Assembly (NCBI RefSeq): GCF_034314045.1
Contig: NZ_JAVIWL010000001.1
Span: 992,001-1,056,000, forward strand
Direction: 5' to 3'
Source of the DNA: Glaciimonas sp. CA11.2
Lineage (GTDB): Bacteria > Pseudomonadota > Gammaproteobacteria > Burkholderiales > Burkholderiaceae_D
Length of the DNA: 64,000 bases
Shown: positions 12,678 through 26,937 of the stretch, piece after piece
Layout: each line of letters opens with the position of its first letter
Numbering within the stretch: the first letter of the stretch is position 1
Program-made: the position numbers and the translations under genes
Notes under the pieces: generated by a model
Databases searched by the model: none
Told to the model about the DNA's origin: nothing
What the model saw: only the letters and a program-made list of their open reading frames with translations

Positions 12678-13136
12678 TTAAATAGACGCTTTTTGTAAAT
12701 GCCGATCTAATTGCGCGGCAAAATGATGGCGATCACTCTGGCTAAATATTGCTGGTCCGCCAGTATCGACACCCGATCCGCGCAACTCCTCCAACCATTT
12801 TCTCATAGCTAAATGCTGTTGAATATTATCGAGATTATAAAACTCGCCACGAGGATTTAGTGCGTCGCCGCCACAATCAAGGACTTGTGCTGCCAGCGGA
12901 ATATCGGCCGTAATGACTAAATCTCCCGGATGCAACAAACGTATTATTTCCTGATCTGCAACATCAAATCCCGCTGGCACTTGAATTGCCTTGATAAAAC
13001 GAGAGGGTGGGGTTCGCAATAACTTGTTGGCTACCAACGTAATCGTCATGTGACGCCGTTCTGCAACGCGAAATAAAATTTCTTTAATCGCATTGGGACA
13101 AGCGTCAGCGTCAATCCATATCTGGAAAGTTGACAT
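12678..13136 (-). CDS. YaiI/YqxD (UPF0178) family protein
   Basis: 152 residues. The family signature is [21 protein letters not shown] at the start, then [24 protein letters not shown] and [10 protein letters not shown], ending with a [21 protein letters not shown] tail. It is PIN-like; the biochemical role is unproven. The start is set by the family consensus; the open frame runs 33 codons upstream but would overlap the end of ruvB. It follows ruvB by 34 bp on the same strand and may be cotranscribed. Confidence 0.9.
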   Translation of the reverse strand: MSTFQIWIDADACPNAIKEILFRVAERRHMTITLVANKLLRTPPSRFIKAIQVPAGFDVADQEIIRLLHPGDLVITADIPLAAQVLDCGGDALNPRGEFYNLDNIQQHLAMRKWLEELRGSGVDTGGPAIFSQSDRHHFAAQLDRHLQKASI

Positions 13137-13170
13137 TTTTGCGCCGGAAGCATCTCCGCCCGAGGGGTTG

Positions 13171-14229
13171 TTAATTTTGGCCCCAAAGTTCGCCGTTGGG
13201 ACCGGTCTGCGGCGCACTAACACCAAAGTGCGCATAGGCAGCAGGAGTCGCGATCCTACCTCGCGGCGTCCGCTGCAAGAAGCCTTGCTGTATCAAATAG
13301 GGCTCCAGCACGTCTTCAATAGTGTCACGCTCTTCGCCTATTGCTGCGGCCAAATTATCAAGACCAACCGGGCCACCACCAAATTTAAAGAGCACAGCTT
13401 CGAGCAATTTACGATCCATTACATCGAATCCGACTGGATCAACATCTAGCATAACTAACGCGGCATCGGCGATGGCTTTAGTTATTTCACCATTTCCCTT
13501 TACCTCGGCATAGTCTCGAACACGTCTTAAAAGTCGATTGGCGATACGTGGCGTACCACGGCTGCGCTTAGCAATTTCAAACGCGCCATCCCCGACTATT
13601 GGCGCGTTGAGTAAAGCCGAACTGCGCGTAACAATTCTGGTTAATTCTTCCGGCGTATAAAATTCCAATCTGGCAACGATGCCAAAACGATCCCGCAGCG
13701 GATTTGTTAACATTCCCGCACGAGTCGTCGCACCAACCAACGTAAAAGGTTGCAAGTCGAGCCGGACGGAGCGTGCGGCTGGACCTTCTCCGATCATAAT
13801 ATCTATTTGATAATCCTCAAGAGCAGGATAAAGAATTTCCTCTACGACCGGTGAAAGCCGATGAATTTCGTCAATAAAAAGAACATCATTTGCTTCGAGA
13901 TTCGTCAATAACGCAGCTAAATCTCCCGCTCGCTCAAGGACCGGACCTGATGTTTGGCGTAAATTAACACCCATTTCACGGGCGATGATGTGGGCTAGAG
14001 TAGTTTTTCCCAGCCCTGGAGGTCCAAACAGCAAGGTATGATCCAATGCCTCTTTACGTTGGCGAGCAGCAGTAATAAAAATTTCCAACTGCTCACGAAT
14101 TTTTTGCTGCCCTACATATTCATCTAAATGCTTTGGTCGCAGCGCACGTTCAATTGCCTCTTCGTTTGGAGAGGCCGGAGTGGCCGCGATAATTCGCTGC
14201 TCGGTAAAGTCGTCGGTTTGAATGCTCAT
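13171..14229 (-). CDS. ruvB: Holliday junction branch migration ATPase RuvB
   Basis: AAA+ motor that works with RuvA to move Holliday junctions. 352 residues. Walker [17 protein letters not shown], Walker [13 protein letters not shown], sensor [19 protein letters not shown], arginine-finger region and C-terminal winged helix ([17 protein letters not shown], then [17 protein letters not shown]). It lies downstream of ruvA with a 129-bp gap. Confidence 0.97.
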   Translation of the reverse strand: MSIQTDDFTEQRIIAATPASPNEEAIERALRPKHLDEYVGQQKIREQLEIFITAARQRKEALDHTLLFGPPGLGKTTLAHIIAREMGVNLRQTSGPVLERAGDLAALLTNLEANDVLFIDEIHRLSPVVEEILYPALEDYQIDIMIGEGPAARSVRLDLQPFTLVGATTRAGMLTNPLRDRFGIVARLEFYTPEELTRIVTRSSALLNAPIVGDGAFEIAKRSRGTPRIANRLLRRVRDYAEVKGNGEITKAIADAALVMLDVDPVGFDVMDRKLLEAVLFKFGGGPVGLDNLAAAIGEERDTIEDVLEPYLIQQGFLQRTPRGRIATPAAYAHFGVSAPQTGPNGELWGQN

Positions 14230-14358
14230 GATCGAATTGTAGCCGGACTGAAAGGTTTAGATGTCGTAGTTTAGATAAGCTTGCTACGGCCATATCTGAA
14301 TGAGGGAAAATTTGATACTCATCGGCTTATTGCGAAAATTAGCATTAATAAAATAACA

Positions 14359-14937
14359 TTACAATTTGGATAACGCCTTCAGTGCCAATTTAATACCGTC
14401 GGATACTGTAATGTCCTCTGGTATTTGCTTTAAAGCTAGCGATGCCTCTTTATCGGAATAACCTAACGCAACCAACGCATTCAAAATATCACCCGTCACA
14501 ACGTTAACGGGGTGTCCTCCGACCGCGCCAATATCAGCACCTAGTTTTCCTTTTAACTCCAGCAATAAACGTTCTGCAGTTTTTTTGCCAATGCCAGGAA
14601 CCTTGGTCAAGCGTCCCGCCTCTTGCAACGTGATCGCCTGTGCTAAGTCGTGAACTGACATTCCAGACAAAATTGAGAGCGCCATACGCGCACCTACTCC
14701 ACTAATTTTGATTAGTTGTTTAAAAACGTTGCGCTCTTCCGCGGTGCCGAATCCAAACAGTACATGCGCATCTTCTCGTATGGCCAAATGTGTCAATAAG
14801 ACGACCCTTTCTCCAATTGCGGGAAGATTGTAAAAGGTGCTCATGGGTACTCCTACTTCATAGCCGACGCCATTGCAATCAACTATTAATTGCGGCGGAT
14901 TTTTCTCAAGTAAAATCCCGGAGAGACGACCTATCAT
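14359..14937 (-). CDS. ruvA: Holliday junction-binding protein RuvA
   Basis: 192 residues. OB-fold domain [20 protein letters not shown], the acidic-pin region, helix-hairpin-helix motifs ([17 protein letters not shown] and [20 protein letters not shown]) and the RuvB-contacting C-terminal domain [19 protein letters not shown]. ruvC is not found upstream in the window, whereas in many relatives it directly precedes ruvA. Confidence 0.97.
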   Translation of the reverse strand: MIGRLSGILLEKNPPQLIVDCNGVGYEVGVPMSTFYNLPAIGERVVLLTHLAIREDAHVLFGFGTAEERNVFKQLIKISGVGARMALSILSGMSVHDLAQAITLQEAGRLTKVPGIGKKTAERLLLELKGKLGADIGAVGGHPVNVVTGDILNALVALGYSDKEASLALKQIPEDITVSDGIKLALKALSKL

Positions 14938-15301
14938 CTTAGTAGCACCTTAGTCTTAATTTATACGAAATCATACAGGACAACTGGTTAAAAACCCAGT
15001 AGTTGTCTGTTTGTTGTTTTGCTTAGTAGCGTATTTTGGATATAGATATTCTAGGCATTGCTATTTAACTGGATGACGTCATTGCTCATGCGGTTCACAC
15101 GTTGGCGAAAATATGCTGTCTCTTAATGCTCTCGTAAATTTTTTTTACATAAACGATGCCTCCACAGGATCGTCGGGCGCTAAGTAACTTATAAGGCATT
15201 ATTATCAGGGTAGATTATTGTGCGCAAAGTTGTCTTTCGGGATTTCCAAGAAAAATGCATGACAATTTCGCGATGTTAACTTACAAATCAAACCAGAATG
15301 A

Positions 15302-15478
15302 CGAGACATTGATCGATTGGGTTTAAAGAATGATCGTAAAGTAAAGTTTGGTGAAGGCAGGCTTGATCAAAGGGCGGTGACAGATATCTTTCCAAACACG
15401 GCGGGAGGCAATTATTTTGGTGTAGTGGGATGTGACTTAATGGCTTATGGCCCAGTGATTACCGGTTGGTGGCTATAG
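15302..15478 (+). pseudogene. Possible C-terminal remnant of a lost gene
   Basis: In the 686-bp gap between ruvA and the 5S terminator, one frame stays open for 58 codons without an ATG. It reads like real protein: RLGLKNDRKVKFGEGRLDQR, then GGNYFGVVGCDLMAYGPV and ITGWWL before TAG. I do not recognise the family. Upstream in-frame stops and the lack of a start suggest a decayed gene end. The rest of 14938-15623 shows nothing I can support. Confidence 0.3.
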
Positions 15479-15660
15479 TTTTTATAAAAAAATCGTTACC
15501 ACTATAAATAGGACGAGATTGCTTACCTAAGTATCTCAAGATTGGGAGAGCGTGGCGAAATGTGAGGCTGTAGGGTTGAGTTTGACTGTTGGCACTGAGG
15601 GAATTTGTCTTGCAGACTACATCTTATCGGCGCGCGGGGTGATGATGCGTAGTTAATGTT

Positions 15661-15722
15661 GGTGTGTGTTGGTGTGTGTTGGTGTGTGTTGGTTGGGTGT
15701 TGGGTGTTGGGTGTTGGGTGTT
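15661..15722. repeat. Short tandem repeats beyond the rRNA operon
   Basis: Three exact copies of the decamer GGTGTGTGTT (15661-15690) are followed by four exact copies of the heptamer GGGTGTT (15695-15722). They lie downstream of the rRNA operon terminator. Confidence 0.9.
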
Positions 15723-15750
15723 GTCATTGCATAAATCGTTTCTGCAAAGC

Positions 15751-15783
15751 AAAAACCCTCCCCGATTACTCGGGGAGGGTTTT
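15751..15783 (-). terminator. rRNA operon terminator
   Basis: A 14-bp stem AAAACCCTCCCCGA / TCGGGGAGGGTTTT with loop TTAC. On the minus strand it ends in a run of five T. It stands 9 bp after the 5S gene. Confidence 0.92.
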
Positions 15784-15791
15784 CTAATAAG

Positions 15792-15907
15792 AGCCTGACG
15801 ATGACCTACTTTCACACTGGTTGCAGCACTATCATCGGCGCAAAGTCGTTTCACGGTCCTGTTCGGGATGGGAAGGGGTGGTACCAACTCGCTATGGTCA
15901 TCAGGCA
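15792..15907 (-). rRNA. rrf: 5S ribosomal RNA
   Basis: Minus-strand sequence TGCCTGATGACCATAGCGAG through CCCATCCCGAACAGG to GTAGGTCATCGTCAGGC is a standard betaproteobacterial 5S; the two ends pair. Ends are placed to within a few bases. Confidence 0.95.
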
Positions 15908-16087
15908 TAAACTGTAGTGTCGTGTGTTCCCAATGGGGCAACAAACAACGCAATCTAGAAGAAGTAAAGTTTTGTATTACTGCAGTGCAGTGACAAGGGT
16001 GTGTCACCGCACTGCTGGGTATGATTGCACTTTTCAGGCAAACACATATCTCATTAGCTTAATCTATAACCTGCTAAGGTTATAGGG

Positions 16088-18968
<2,881 letters not shown>

Positions 18969-19180
18969 ATAACGTTAGCCTCTGATCGCGTTCACGACCA
19001 AAAACCGGTTATAGGATATTACTTATGAGTATTACTTTAGCGTTTGCCGTATCCAAAGTGTTATCGCATTTGCATACTTACGTATGCTCTTTTGAGAACT
19101 CTTTAATACTTTTTGATTTGATACAATCATACCCATCCACACTACTGTCGTAGCGCAGACGAATCTTTACTTCTTCTAAA

Positions 19181-19193
19181 TTGTTAAAGAACA
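19181..19193 (-). promoter_or_regulatory. BoxA-like antitermination element before 23S
   Basis: TGTTCTTTAACAA on the minus strand in the tRNA-Ala/23S spacer closely matches the rrn boxA consensus TGCTCTTTAACAA. The 18969-19325 spacer holds no gene. Confidence 0.7.
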
Positions 19194-19325
19194 AACAGCC
19201 AATGATCTTAAAAAGATCAAACCTAAATCGCTTTTATTTCACGCTACTACCCCGCGCAAATACTGACTTAGGTTTGATTTTTTACGCTTACTTTATGCAC
19301 CAGGCGGTGTGCCCGGAAAAGTAAA

Positions 19326-19401
19326 TGGTGGAGGCTAACGGGATCGAACCGATGACCCCCTGCTTGCAAAGCAGGTGCTCTCCCAGCTGAGCTAAGCCCC
19401 C
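19326..19401 (-). tRNA. tRNA-Ala (TGC anticodon)
   Basis: 76 nt with encoded CCA. Acceptor GGGGGCT pairs with AGCCTCC and includes the G3-U70 alanine identity pair. The anticodon loop CTTTGCAAG reads TGC. It lies in the rRNA spacer. Confidence 0.97.
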
Positions 19402-19422
19402 CTTAAATCGTACCTCTATAAC

Positions 19423-19499
19423 TGGTGGGTCTGGTTGGGCTCGAACCAACGACCCCCGCGTTATCAACACGGTGCTCTAACCAACTGAGCTACAGACCC
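19423..19499 (-). tRNA. tRNA-Ile (GAT anticodon)
   Basis: 77 nt with encoded CCA. Acceptor GGGTCTG pairs with CAGACCC, and the anticodon loop TTGATAA reads GAT. It sits between 16S and tRNA-Ala. Confidence 0.97.
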
Positions 19500-19585
19500 G
19501 TCCTGATTAGCACGTTCCTAATATGACTGTTCTTCTTCTAACTAACACACCGATAAGTGTGGACGCTTAATGTCCGGGCAAACTC

Positions 19586-21121
<1,536 letters not shown>

Positions 21122-21320
21122 AATCTCTGTTTTGTGGCATTGCTGCCTAGCATCGCTGCTATCGCTCACTCAAAATACTGACAGGCTATCTCCCCAATTT
21201 GACTCAGGCAAATATCCTATTTTCTTCTTTTGTGAACATTTAATGTTTTAAGTTATACGCAAACCACCGAAGTAGTTCACGCTGCACTTTCATTAAACGC
21301 CCACACTTATCGGCTGTTAA

Positions 21321-21333
21321 TTGTTAAAGAACT
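21321..21333 (-). promoter_or_regulatory. BoxA-like element in the rRNA leader
   Basis: AGTTCTTTAACAA on the minus strand, about 200 nt before 16S, matches rrn boxA. The leader between promoter and 16S (21122-21419) carries no gene. Confidence 0.7.
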
Positions 21334-21419
21334 GTCTCTGTTTGGCGTCACACCCAACCTTACGCTCGGTGTTCGCAGCGCTGACAAAGCGTTTTGTTTG
21401 TCAGCAGCAGAGAGATGAG

Positions 21420-21448
21420 ATTATGTGGCACTTCGAACTTTTCGTCAA
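21420..21448 (-). promoter_or_regulatory. rRNA operon promoter
   Basis: -35 TTGACG (complement of 21443-21448) and -10 CATAAT (complement of 21420-21425) with exactly 17 bp between, about 300 bp before 16S. The sequence just upstream is very A/T rich (21449-21485), as in an UP element. Confidence 0.75.
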
Positions 21449-21653
21449 CTTCTTTTTAAATCATTTTAGAAACAATTTAAAACCAAATCAACTCACAACT
21501 ACCGCTCAAAACACCCCACTTTACAACCTCGTTTCCGCCTCCAATTTCGCCCTTCGCACCGCTTGCGCCGTACTCAGTATTTCGCGTCGTTTTCAACAGA
21601 GGCCGAACTATAGCAACACATCTCAACACTGGCAAGCAATTTTATAAACAATT

Positions 21654-22430
21654 TTAAACATTTTTAAAAACAGGTGAACGCTTCTCTAAAAATGCCTGCA
21701 TTCCCTCTTTTTGATCTTCTGTGGCGAAGGTGCTATGAAACAATCTACGCTCAAAGTGAATGCCTTCTGCCAAGGTGGTTTCATAAGCACGATTAACCGA
21801 CTCTTTGACCATCATTACCGCTGGAAGCGACATATTGGCAATGACAGTTGCTGCTGCCAAGGTTTCGGCCATCAATTGATCCAGAGGCACGACCCGTGAC
21901 ACAAGTCCGGCGCGCTCAGCTTCAACCGCATCCATCATCCGAGCTGTCAGGCACATATCCATTGCCTTAGCTTTTGATATCGCGCGTGGCAAACGCTGCG
22001 TTCCACCAGCACCTGGAATCACACCCAATTTAATTTCGGGCTGACCGAACTTCGCATTGTCCGCTGCAATGATGAAATCACACATCATTGCCAACTCACA
22101 TCCACCTCCTAGAGCAAAACCGGCTACTGCTGCAATAACAGGCTTACGAACACGGCGTATTTCCTCCCAGTTACGCGTGATGTAGTCACCTTTGTACGCA
22201 TCCATGTAAGAGTAATTGGCCATTGCGCCGATATCGGCACCGGCTGCGAATGCTTTTTCACTTCCGGTAATAACGATGCATCCGATTGCGTCATCGCTAT
22301 CGAACGCCAACAGCGCCCGCCCTAGCTCAGTCATCAGCTGCTCATTCAAAGCGTTCAAGGCTTTCGGGCGGTTTAGCCGAATCAGTCCGACTTTTCCTTG
22401 TGTCTCAACCAAAATTGCTTCGTATGGCAT
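21654..22430 (-). CDS. Enoyl-CoA hydratase/isomerase family protein
   Basis: Crotonase-fold enzyme of 258 residues, most like short-chain enoyl-CoA hydratases that hydrate trans-2-enoyl-CoA. Oxyanion-hole segments [11 protein letters not shown] and [16 protein letters not shown] are present. The first catalytic Glu is in [20 protein letters not shown]. The position of the second catalytic Glu of rat mitochondrial hydratase appears to be Asp (KAMDMCL), as judged by hand alignment. Single gene upstream of the rRNA promoter, same strand. Confidence 0.88.
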   Translation of the reverse strand: MPYEAILVETQGKVGLIRLNRPKALNALNEQLMTELGRALLAFDSDDAIGCIVITGSEKAFAAGADIGAMANYSYMDAYKGDYITRNWEEIRRVRKPVIAAVAGFALGGGCELAMMCDFIIAADNAKFGQPEIKLGVIPGAGGTQRLPRAISKAKAMDMCLTARMMDAVEAERAGLVSRVVPLDQLMAETLAAATVIANMSLPAVMMVKESVNRAYETTLAEGIHFERRLFHSTFATEDQKEGMQAFLEKRSPVFKNV

Positions 22431-22673
22431 TGTGTCTCCGTGTCAGTAGGTGTTATGAAAGATTAATTGTAGCCTCTTAAAGATAACAGATACGATGATC
22501 TCGCAGGAAGCGCATTACATTTTTAACACTCATAATTAGGGCTTCGATTAGATGAGGAATTTATCAGACAGTAATGTGTCCAATTATTGCGTCTAACTAT
22601 CGCCCTAAGAAGTATTATTGCAATGGCGACATCTTGAAAACGTCACAATTTCTTCATTAACAAAGGGGACATA

Positions 22674-23111
22674 ATGTTCAAAACCATATTGGTACCGACA
22701 GATGGCTCAGTGTTGTCGGATAAGGCAATTTCCGCAGCCATCGAATTTGCAAAATTTGGCAACGGCAAGGTAATTGGTTTGTCAGTGGCTGAACCTTATC
22801 CATTTTCGCCCATGGCAGAGAGCACTATGGCGGCAGATCCCGGAACTTATGAAGAGAATATGCTGGCTCTCGCACAATTACATGTTCAAAAAGTTGCCGA
22901 TGCGGCTAAGGCGGCAGGAGTGGAATGTGAAATACTTACCGCTCAAGCATTCAATCCAGATGAAGAAATTATCAATGCGGCGGAAAAATACGGTTGTGAC
23001 GTTATTTTTATGGCTTCACATGGTCGAAGCGGCTTAAGTCGCCTGTTTCTAGGCAGCAAAACTCAAAGGGTCCTGGCTCACTCTACAATCCCAGTACTGG
23101 TGTTACGCTAA
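22674..23111 (+). CDS. Universal stress protein, UspA family
   Basis: 145-residue single USP domain. N-terminal MFKTILVPTDGSVLSDKAI and C-terminal ASHGRSGLSRLFLGSKTQRV with the G-x9-G-S part of the ATP-binding loop; the first Gly of the loop is Ala. It ends in the family's IPVLVLR strand. Probable ATP-binding cytoplasmic stress protein. A good ribosome site AAAGGGG lies 7 nt before the ATG. Single gene, convergent with mltA. Confidence 0.93.
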   Translation: MFKTILVPTDGSVLSDKAISAAIEFAKFGNGKVIGLSVAEPYPFSPMAESTMAADPGTYEENMLALAQLHVQKVADAAKAAGVECEILTAQAFNPDEEIINAAEKYGCDVIFMASHGRSGLSRLFLGSKTQRVLAHSTIPVLVLR

Positions 23112-23192
23112 TATAAGGCGGCAGAGCGCACGTCTACATACACACAATTAGATGCTTATCTATTTAGGTAGGTGCATATATATAGTGAAAGC

Positions 23193-23214
23193 CTCAACGC
23201 CAGTTGGCGTTGAG
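23193..23214. terminator. Hairpin between uspA-like gene and mltA
   Basis: A 9-bp stem CTCAACGCC / GGCGTTGAG with loop AGTT is followed by TTT on the plus strand. It is positioned to end both converging transcripts; the T tract is short. Confidence 0.6.
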
Positions 23215-23249
23215 TTTGCAAGAAAATCCACTAAAGACTCCGCTGCCAA

Positions 23250-24485
23250 TCAACGTCCGGCTATAACAGACAACTTCGGCAGCAAAACCCACATTGCGCC
23301 TCGTTGCTTCATTTTTCCTGCCTTCTCTCCGGCATCATTACCAAAACCCCAGAAAAAATCTGCCCGCACAGCACCCTTAATCGCGCCACCAGTATCTTGC
23401 GCAACGACCAACTGCTGGAGCGGCTTAGTACTATTTGGCTGAGTCGTCGCCAAAAATACAGGAACGCCGAGAGGAATAAAATGAGGATCAACCGCAATCG
23501 AACGCTGAGCGGTCAAAGGGACACCTTGGGCGCCTTTCGGCCCTTGACTCGGATCCAACACTTTCTCCTCCTTAAAAAAGACATAACTCGGATTCGAATT
23601 CAATAACTCCTGCCGCCGCGAAGGATTTGCCACCAACCAGGCTTTAATTCCTTGCGCCGAAGCCTGCGCCAGCGTCAACTCACCTTTATCAATCAAATAA
23701 CGACCGATCGATCTATAAGGATAGCCATTTTGATCGGCGTAAGCTACGCGCAAAATTTCCCCATTCGCCATCTGGACACGCCCTGAACCTTGCACTTGCA
23801 GGAAAAATGCATCGACAGGGTCATCTACCCACACAATTTCTTTCCCGCTAAGACTGCCTGTTTTGTCCAGTTCAGCGCGATTTGGATAGGGCACCACCTT
23901 ATTGCCAACGATGCGACCACGTAAACGCAGTCCTTTTAGCTCAGGATAAACGCTAGCCAAATCTATTGTTAATAAATCATCTGGCGCATGATAAAGGGGC
24001 GTCTGGTAGACACCCCCGCGCTTGCGGGAACCGCGTAATAGCGGCTCGTAATATCCTGTAATCAAACCATTATCGGTACCATCGGCGTTAATTACTTGAT
24101 ACGGGGCAAAAAATGCCTCAAAAAATGTACGAACAACGCTTTCACTGGTCGCATCCAAATCACGTGCGATAGTACAAGGCTCCGTCCAGCCAACTCTTCT
24201 CACCATGGTTGAACACGACGTCAAGAACGCCGGTAGCGCCTGACGTACATCGTCATTAAGCCAACCCGGCAAGGCAGAAAAGGTACTTAACCTCAAGGTA
24301 CCAGCAGGTACCTTCATATCTGGCAAGGGTCCGACGTAAGCTGACGGAGGGGGTTTAATTTCAGGCGATTTAGGTGTGATTGATGATGACAGTGGCGGAG
24401 AAGTAGAGCACGCTGCCAGACTGAGAGCAACAATTAGAGCTGAGATACGGGCTGAAACGGGTAGACTTATGCGCTTGAATGACAT
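23250..24485 (-). CDS. mltA: Membrane-bound lytic murein transglycosylase A
   Basis: Outer-membrane lipoprotein, 411 residues, that cleaves peptidoglycan to 1,6-anhydromuropeptides. A lipoprotein signal ends in the lipobox LAAC near residue 26. The MltA domain is seen (GLITGYYEPLLRGSRK, LRGRIVGNKVVPYPNRAEL, FFLQVQGSGRVQMANGE), and the C-terminal 3D domain has VAQDTGGAIKGAVRADFFWG, which contains the conserved acid pair. The segment before the start has no good ribosome site. The start codon is only 12 bp from that of a divergent small gene. Confidence 0.93.
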   Translation of the reverse strand: MSFKRISLPVSARISALIVALSLAACSTSPPLSSSITPKSPEIKPPPSAYVGPLPDMKVPAGTLRLSTFSALPGWLNDDVRQALPAFLTSCSTMVRRVGWTEPCTIARDLDATSESVVRTFFEAFFAPYQVINADGTDNGLITGYYEPLLRGSRKRGGVYQTPLYHAPDDLLTIDLASVYPELKGLRLRGRIVGNKVVPYPNRAELDKTGSLSGKEIVWVDDPVDAFFLQVQGSGRVQMANGEILRVAYADQNGYPYRSIGRYLIDKGELTLAQASAQGIKAWLVANPSRRQELLNSNPSYVFFKEEKVLDPSQGPKGAQGVPLTAQRSIAVDPHFIPLGVPVFLATTQPNSTKPLQQLVVAQDTGGAIKGAVRADFFWGFGNDAGEKAGKMKQRGAMWVLLPKLSVIAGR

Positions 24486-24497
24486 TGAGGATTCTTT

Positions 24498-24644
24498 ATG
24501 TGGTTATTGATACTTGAGGCGAGCGTTGCCTTCTTCTTATTTGTGTTTATTGTATGGTGGACTATGTCGGGCCGAAAACCGGACCAGACACCATCACGTA
24601 AAGCGCCGCCACAGAAACAAAGTGGCGATCAACATACTAAGTAA
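24498..24644 (+). CDS. Small single-pass membrane protein, 48 residues
   Basis: The ATG at 24498 follows GAGG with 7-nt spacing. The product has a hydrophobic segment (WLLILEASVAFFLFVFIVWW) then a basic, proline-rich tail (SGRKPDQTPSRKAPPQK). The shape, ribosome site and codon use look genuine. It diverges from mltA with 12 bp between start codons, so promoters and leaders must overlap coding sequence. Function unknown. Confidence 0.55.
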   Translation: MWLLILEASVAFFLFVFIVWWTMSGRKPDQTPSRKAPPQKQSGDQHTK

Positions 24645-24731
24645 GTAACGACTAGATAACATTTACAGGAAGTAACGCCACATTTTTCAATGACGCGTTA
24701 TGCGATACAACCTGGCCTTATACAACGTACA

Positions 24732-25106
24732 TTAATGCAACGTCCGTGGCAGCGATAAAACGAATTCTGGAATTCGCGACTCGAATTGCTCGCCATCCTC
24801 TGCCACGCAGAAAAATTCGCCAAACATAGATCCTTGTGGTGTTGCCAACGATGTTCCGCTGGAATACTCAAAGCTTTCACCAGGTTGCAGCAAAGGTTGA
24901 TGGCCTATCACGCCAAGCCCGCGGACTTCCTGTACTTCATTGTTAGCATTCGTAATCACCCAATGGCGAGAAATCAGTTGCGCAGCGACTTTACCAGTAT
25001 TTTTAATGGTAATTGCATAGGCAAAAACATAGTGATTGCGATCCGGTTCGGATTGCTCTTCAAGATATTGGGTTTTGACAGTGACGGTAAATTCATAAGC
25101 GGACAT
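24732..25106 (-). CDS. apaG: ApaG (CorD) protein
   Basis: 124 residues, an FN3-like beta sandwich. Signatures: FAYAITIKNTGKVAAQLISRHWVI, VRGLGVIGHQPLLQPGESFEYSSG and PQGSMFGEFFCV. Linked genetically to Co2+/Mg2+ tolerance in enterics; the biochemical role is unclear. It is divergent from rpe, as in several Burkholderiales. Confidence 0.95.
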   Translation of the reverse strand: MSAYEFTVTVKTQYLEEQSEPDRNHYVFAYAITIKNTGKVAAQLISRHWVITNANNEVQEVRGLGVIGHQPLLQPGESFEYSSGTSLATPQGSMFGEFFCVAEDGEQFESRIPEFVLSLPRTLH

Positions 25107-25311
25107 GCAGTTTTCCTCTATTTAAACCATTAGTTCAGTGGAACCACTGAACAAGCCGACGGACAACTTCAGCGCGACGCTCTCGGATCCATGGATTCCC
25201 GCAGATCATTGCACACGAAATTATCAACTGATGCAAGTACAACTCCGCCCAGACAGCATGCGCGGAGTAAAATAGCGCATCTTTTACGCATCATCTCATT
25301 TAGTGACCGCC

Positions 25312-25986
25312 ATGCCAAACAAACCAACCTACCGAATCGCCCCAAGTATTCTATCTGCCGACTTTGCCCGTCTCGGCGAAGAAGTGCGCAATGTTGTCAG
25401 CGCTGGCGCAGATATGATTCACTTTGACGTCATGGATAACCATTACGTTCCCAATCTCACCATTGGACCGCTGGTCTGCCAAGCAATTCGTCCTCATGTA
25501 CAAGTACCGATTGACGTTCACCTTATGGTCAAGCCGGTGGATCGTATTATTCCGGATTTTGCCAAAGCTGGCGCAAACATCATCACATTTCATCCAGAAG
25601 CATCAGAACATATTGATCGATCCTTGCAATTGATTCGCGACCATGGCTGTAAAGCGGGCTTGGTGTTCAATCCAGCGACCTCTTTAGACTATCTTGAGCA
25701 TGTCATGGACAAACTCGACATTATCCTGATTATGTCGGTCAACCCAGGCTTCGGCGGCCAGTCTTTCATTCTTGAAGCACTGCGCAAAATCGCCATAGTG
25801 CGTCGCTTGATCGACGATTCCGGCCGCAATATCATGCTAGAAGTCGACGGCGGTATCAAAATAGAAAATATCGCCCAAGCCGCCGCCGCCGGCGCAGACA
25901 CTTTCGTCGCTGGTTCAGCCATCTTTGGAAAGCCTGATTACAAAACAGTGATTGATGCAATGCGTGGTGAATTGGCAAAAGTATGA
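25312..25986 (+). CDS. rpe: Ribulose-phosphate 3-epimerase
   Basis: Interconverts ribulose-5-phosphate and xylulose-5-phosphate; TIM barrel, 224 residues. Seen: [34 protein letters not shown] with metal His/Asp ligands, [18 protein letters not shown] and [16 protein letters not shown] three codons upstream (25303) is an alternative start; neither has a strong ribosome site. It is the first gene of the rpe-gph-trp cluster and overlaps gph by 4 bp. Confidence 0.95.
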   Translation: MPNKPTYRIAPSILSADFARLGEEVRNVVSAGADMIHFDVMDNHYVPNLTIGPLVCQAIRPHVQVPIDVHLMVKPVDRIIPDFAKAGANIITFHPEASEHIDRSLQLIRDHGCKAGLVFNPATSLDYLEHVMDKLDIILIMSVNPGFGGQSFILEALRKIAIVRRLIDDSGRNIMLEVDGGIKIENIAQAAAAGADTFVAGSAIFGKPDYKTVIDAMRGELAKV

Positions 25987-26699
25987 CTTTGCCTAGCGCC
26001 GAAGTGACGACTAGTATGCGCAGCGTCATGCTGACCGGCATTAAAGCGGTCATCATCGATTTGGACGGCACCATGCTCGATACGGCCCCGGACTTCCACG
26101 TCGCCATCAATCGCATGCGTGCTGATTTTGATCTGGCACCGCTGCCGCTGCAAACCATTAGCAACTTCGTCGGCAAAGGGTCGGAAAATCTGATCCGCCG
26201 CGTCTTAGGCGCAGATTATCCTCCAGCGCAGGTCGAAACGCATTTCGACGCAGCACTAGCCTCTTATCAACACCATTATCTGGCGATCAATGGCCATTAC
26301 GCGACACTGTACCCAGATGTCATCGCAGGACTTCAATCCATGCGCGCATCGGGCTTGCGTCTGGCTTGTGTCACAAACAAACCCATTGCATTTGCGCTAC
26401 CGCTAATGGAAACCACCGGATTACGCGATTTTTTTGAACTGGTCTACGGCGGCGACTCGTTTTCCAGAAAAAAACCTGACCCGATGCCGTTTCTGGAGGT
26501 TTTTCGGCAATTCAAGTTGGCGCCAGCACAAGTCGTAGCTATTGGTGACTCCTCAAATGACGCAATAGCAGCCCGCGCAGCCGGATGCCGCGTATTGAGT
26601 GTTCCGTATGGCTACAATCATGGCGAGCCTATACAAGACGTCGATTCGGATGGTATAGTATCCACGCTGCTTTCCGCGGCGCACTACATTTCCAGCTAA
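25983..26699 (+). CDS. gph: Phosphoglycolate phosphatase (HAD family)
   Basis: Removes phosphate from 2-phosphoglycolate. 238 residues. HAD motif [13 protein letters not shown], cap domain, motif II as CVTNKP, Lys in [11 protein letters not shown] and motif [17 protein letters not shown]. The ATGA overlap with rpe gives translational coupling. The conserved rpe-gph-trpE order supports the assignment over other HAD phosphatases. Confidence 0.9.
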   Translation: MTLPSAEVTTSMRSVMLTGIKAVIIDLDGTMLDTAPDFHVAINRMRADFDLAPLPLQTISNFVGKGSENLIRRVLGADYPPAQVETHFDAALASYQHHYLAINGHYATLYPDVIAGLQSMRASGLRLACVTNKPIAFALPLMETTGLRDFFELVYGGDSFSRKKPDPMPFLEVFRQFKLAPAQVVAIGDSSNDAIAARAAGCRVLSVPYGYNHGEPIQDVDSDGIVSTLLSAAHYISS

Positions 26700-26742
26700 G
26701 TTCAAACGTCTTAGCTAAAAAACTCTTAAACAAAATTCTCAA

Positions 26743-26829
26743 ATGATGTTTCTCGAAAAAAAACGTATTGTCCCATTAGCCGCCGCTGAGGCCTGGCTCT
26801 GGCGACGCTGGCAATCCTGGGCTAAGTAA
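26743..26829 (+). CDS. trpL: Trp-rich leader peptide (trpL-like)
   Basis: A 28-codon frame starting ATGATG ends in AEAWLWRRWQSWAK, with four Trp codons within nine residues, and stops 108 bp before trpE. This is the classic layout of a transcription-attenuation leader. A T6 run follows at 26888-26893, but I could not draw a convincing complete terminator/antiterminator pair by eye. The ribosome site is weak. A promoter-like TTGTAG/TACAAT pair just before trpE (26892-26919) would bypass the leader. Confidence 0.6.
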   Translation: MMFLEKKRIVPLAAAEAWLWRRWQSWAK

Positions 26830-26937
26830 CCCGCTGATCGCCGCTGTCCGACTTTTCGCCTTTTTATAAAGACGATCACCGACAACGTTTTTTGTAGTCG
26901 ACCCCCGCTGTTTTACAATAGCGGTCTGGAGAGAAAC

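Noticed and set aside
15656..15723. Possible CRISPR array at the short repeats
   Set aside because: Units are 7 and 10 bp with no spacers; plain tandem repeats.
15624..16007. 127-codon minus-strand frame over the 5S gene and the short tandem repeats
   Set aside because: Its Thr/His/Pro-rich C terminus (NTHQHTPTLTTHH) is just translated tandem repeat and its middle is 5S RNA.
21321..21647. 108-codon plus-strand frame in the rRNA leader and promoter
   Set aside because: It overlaps boxA and the rrn promoter and has no ribosome site or protein-like composition.
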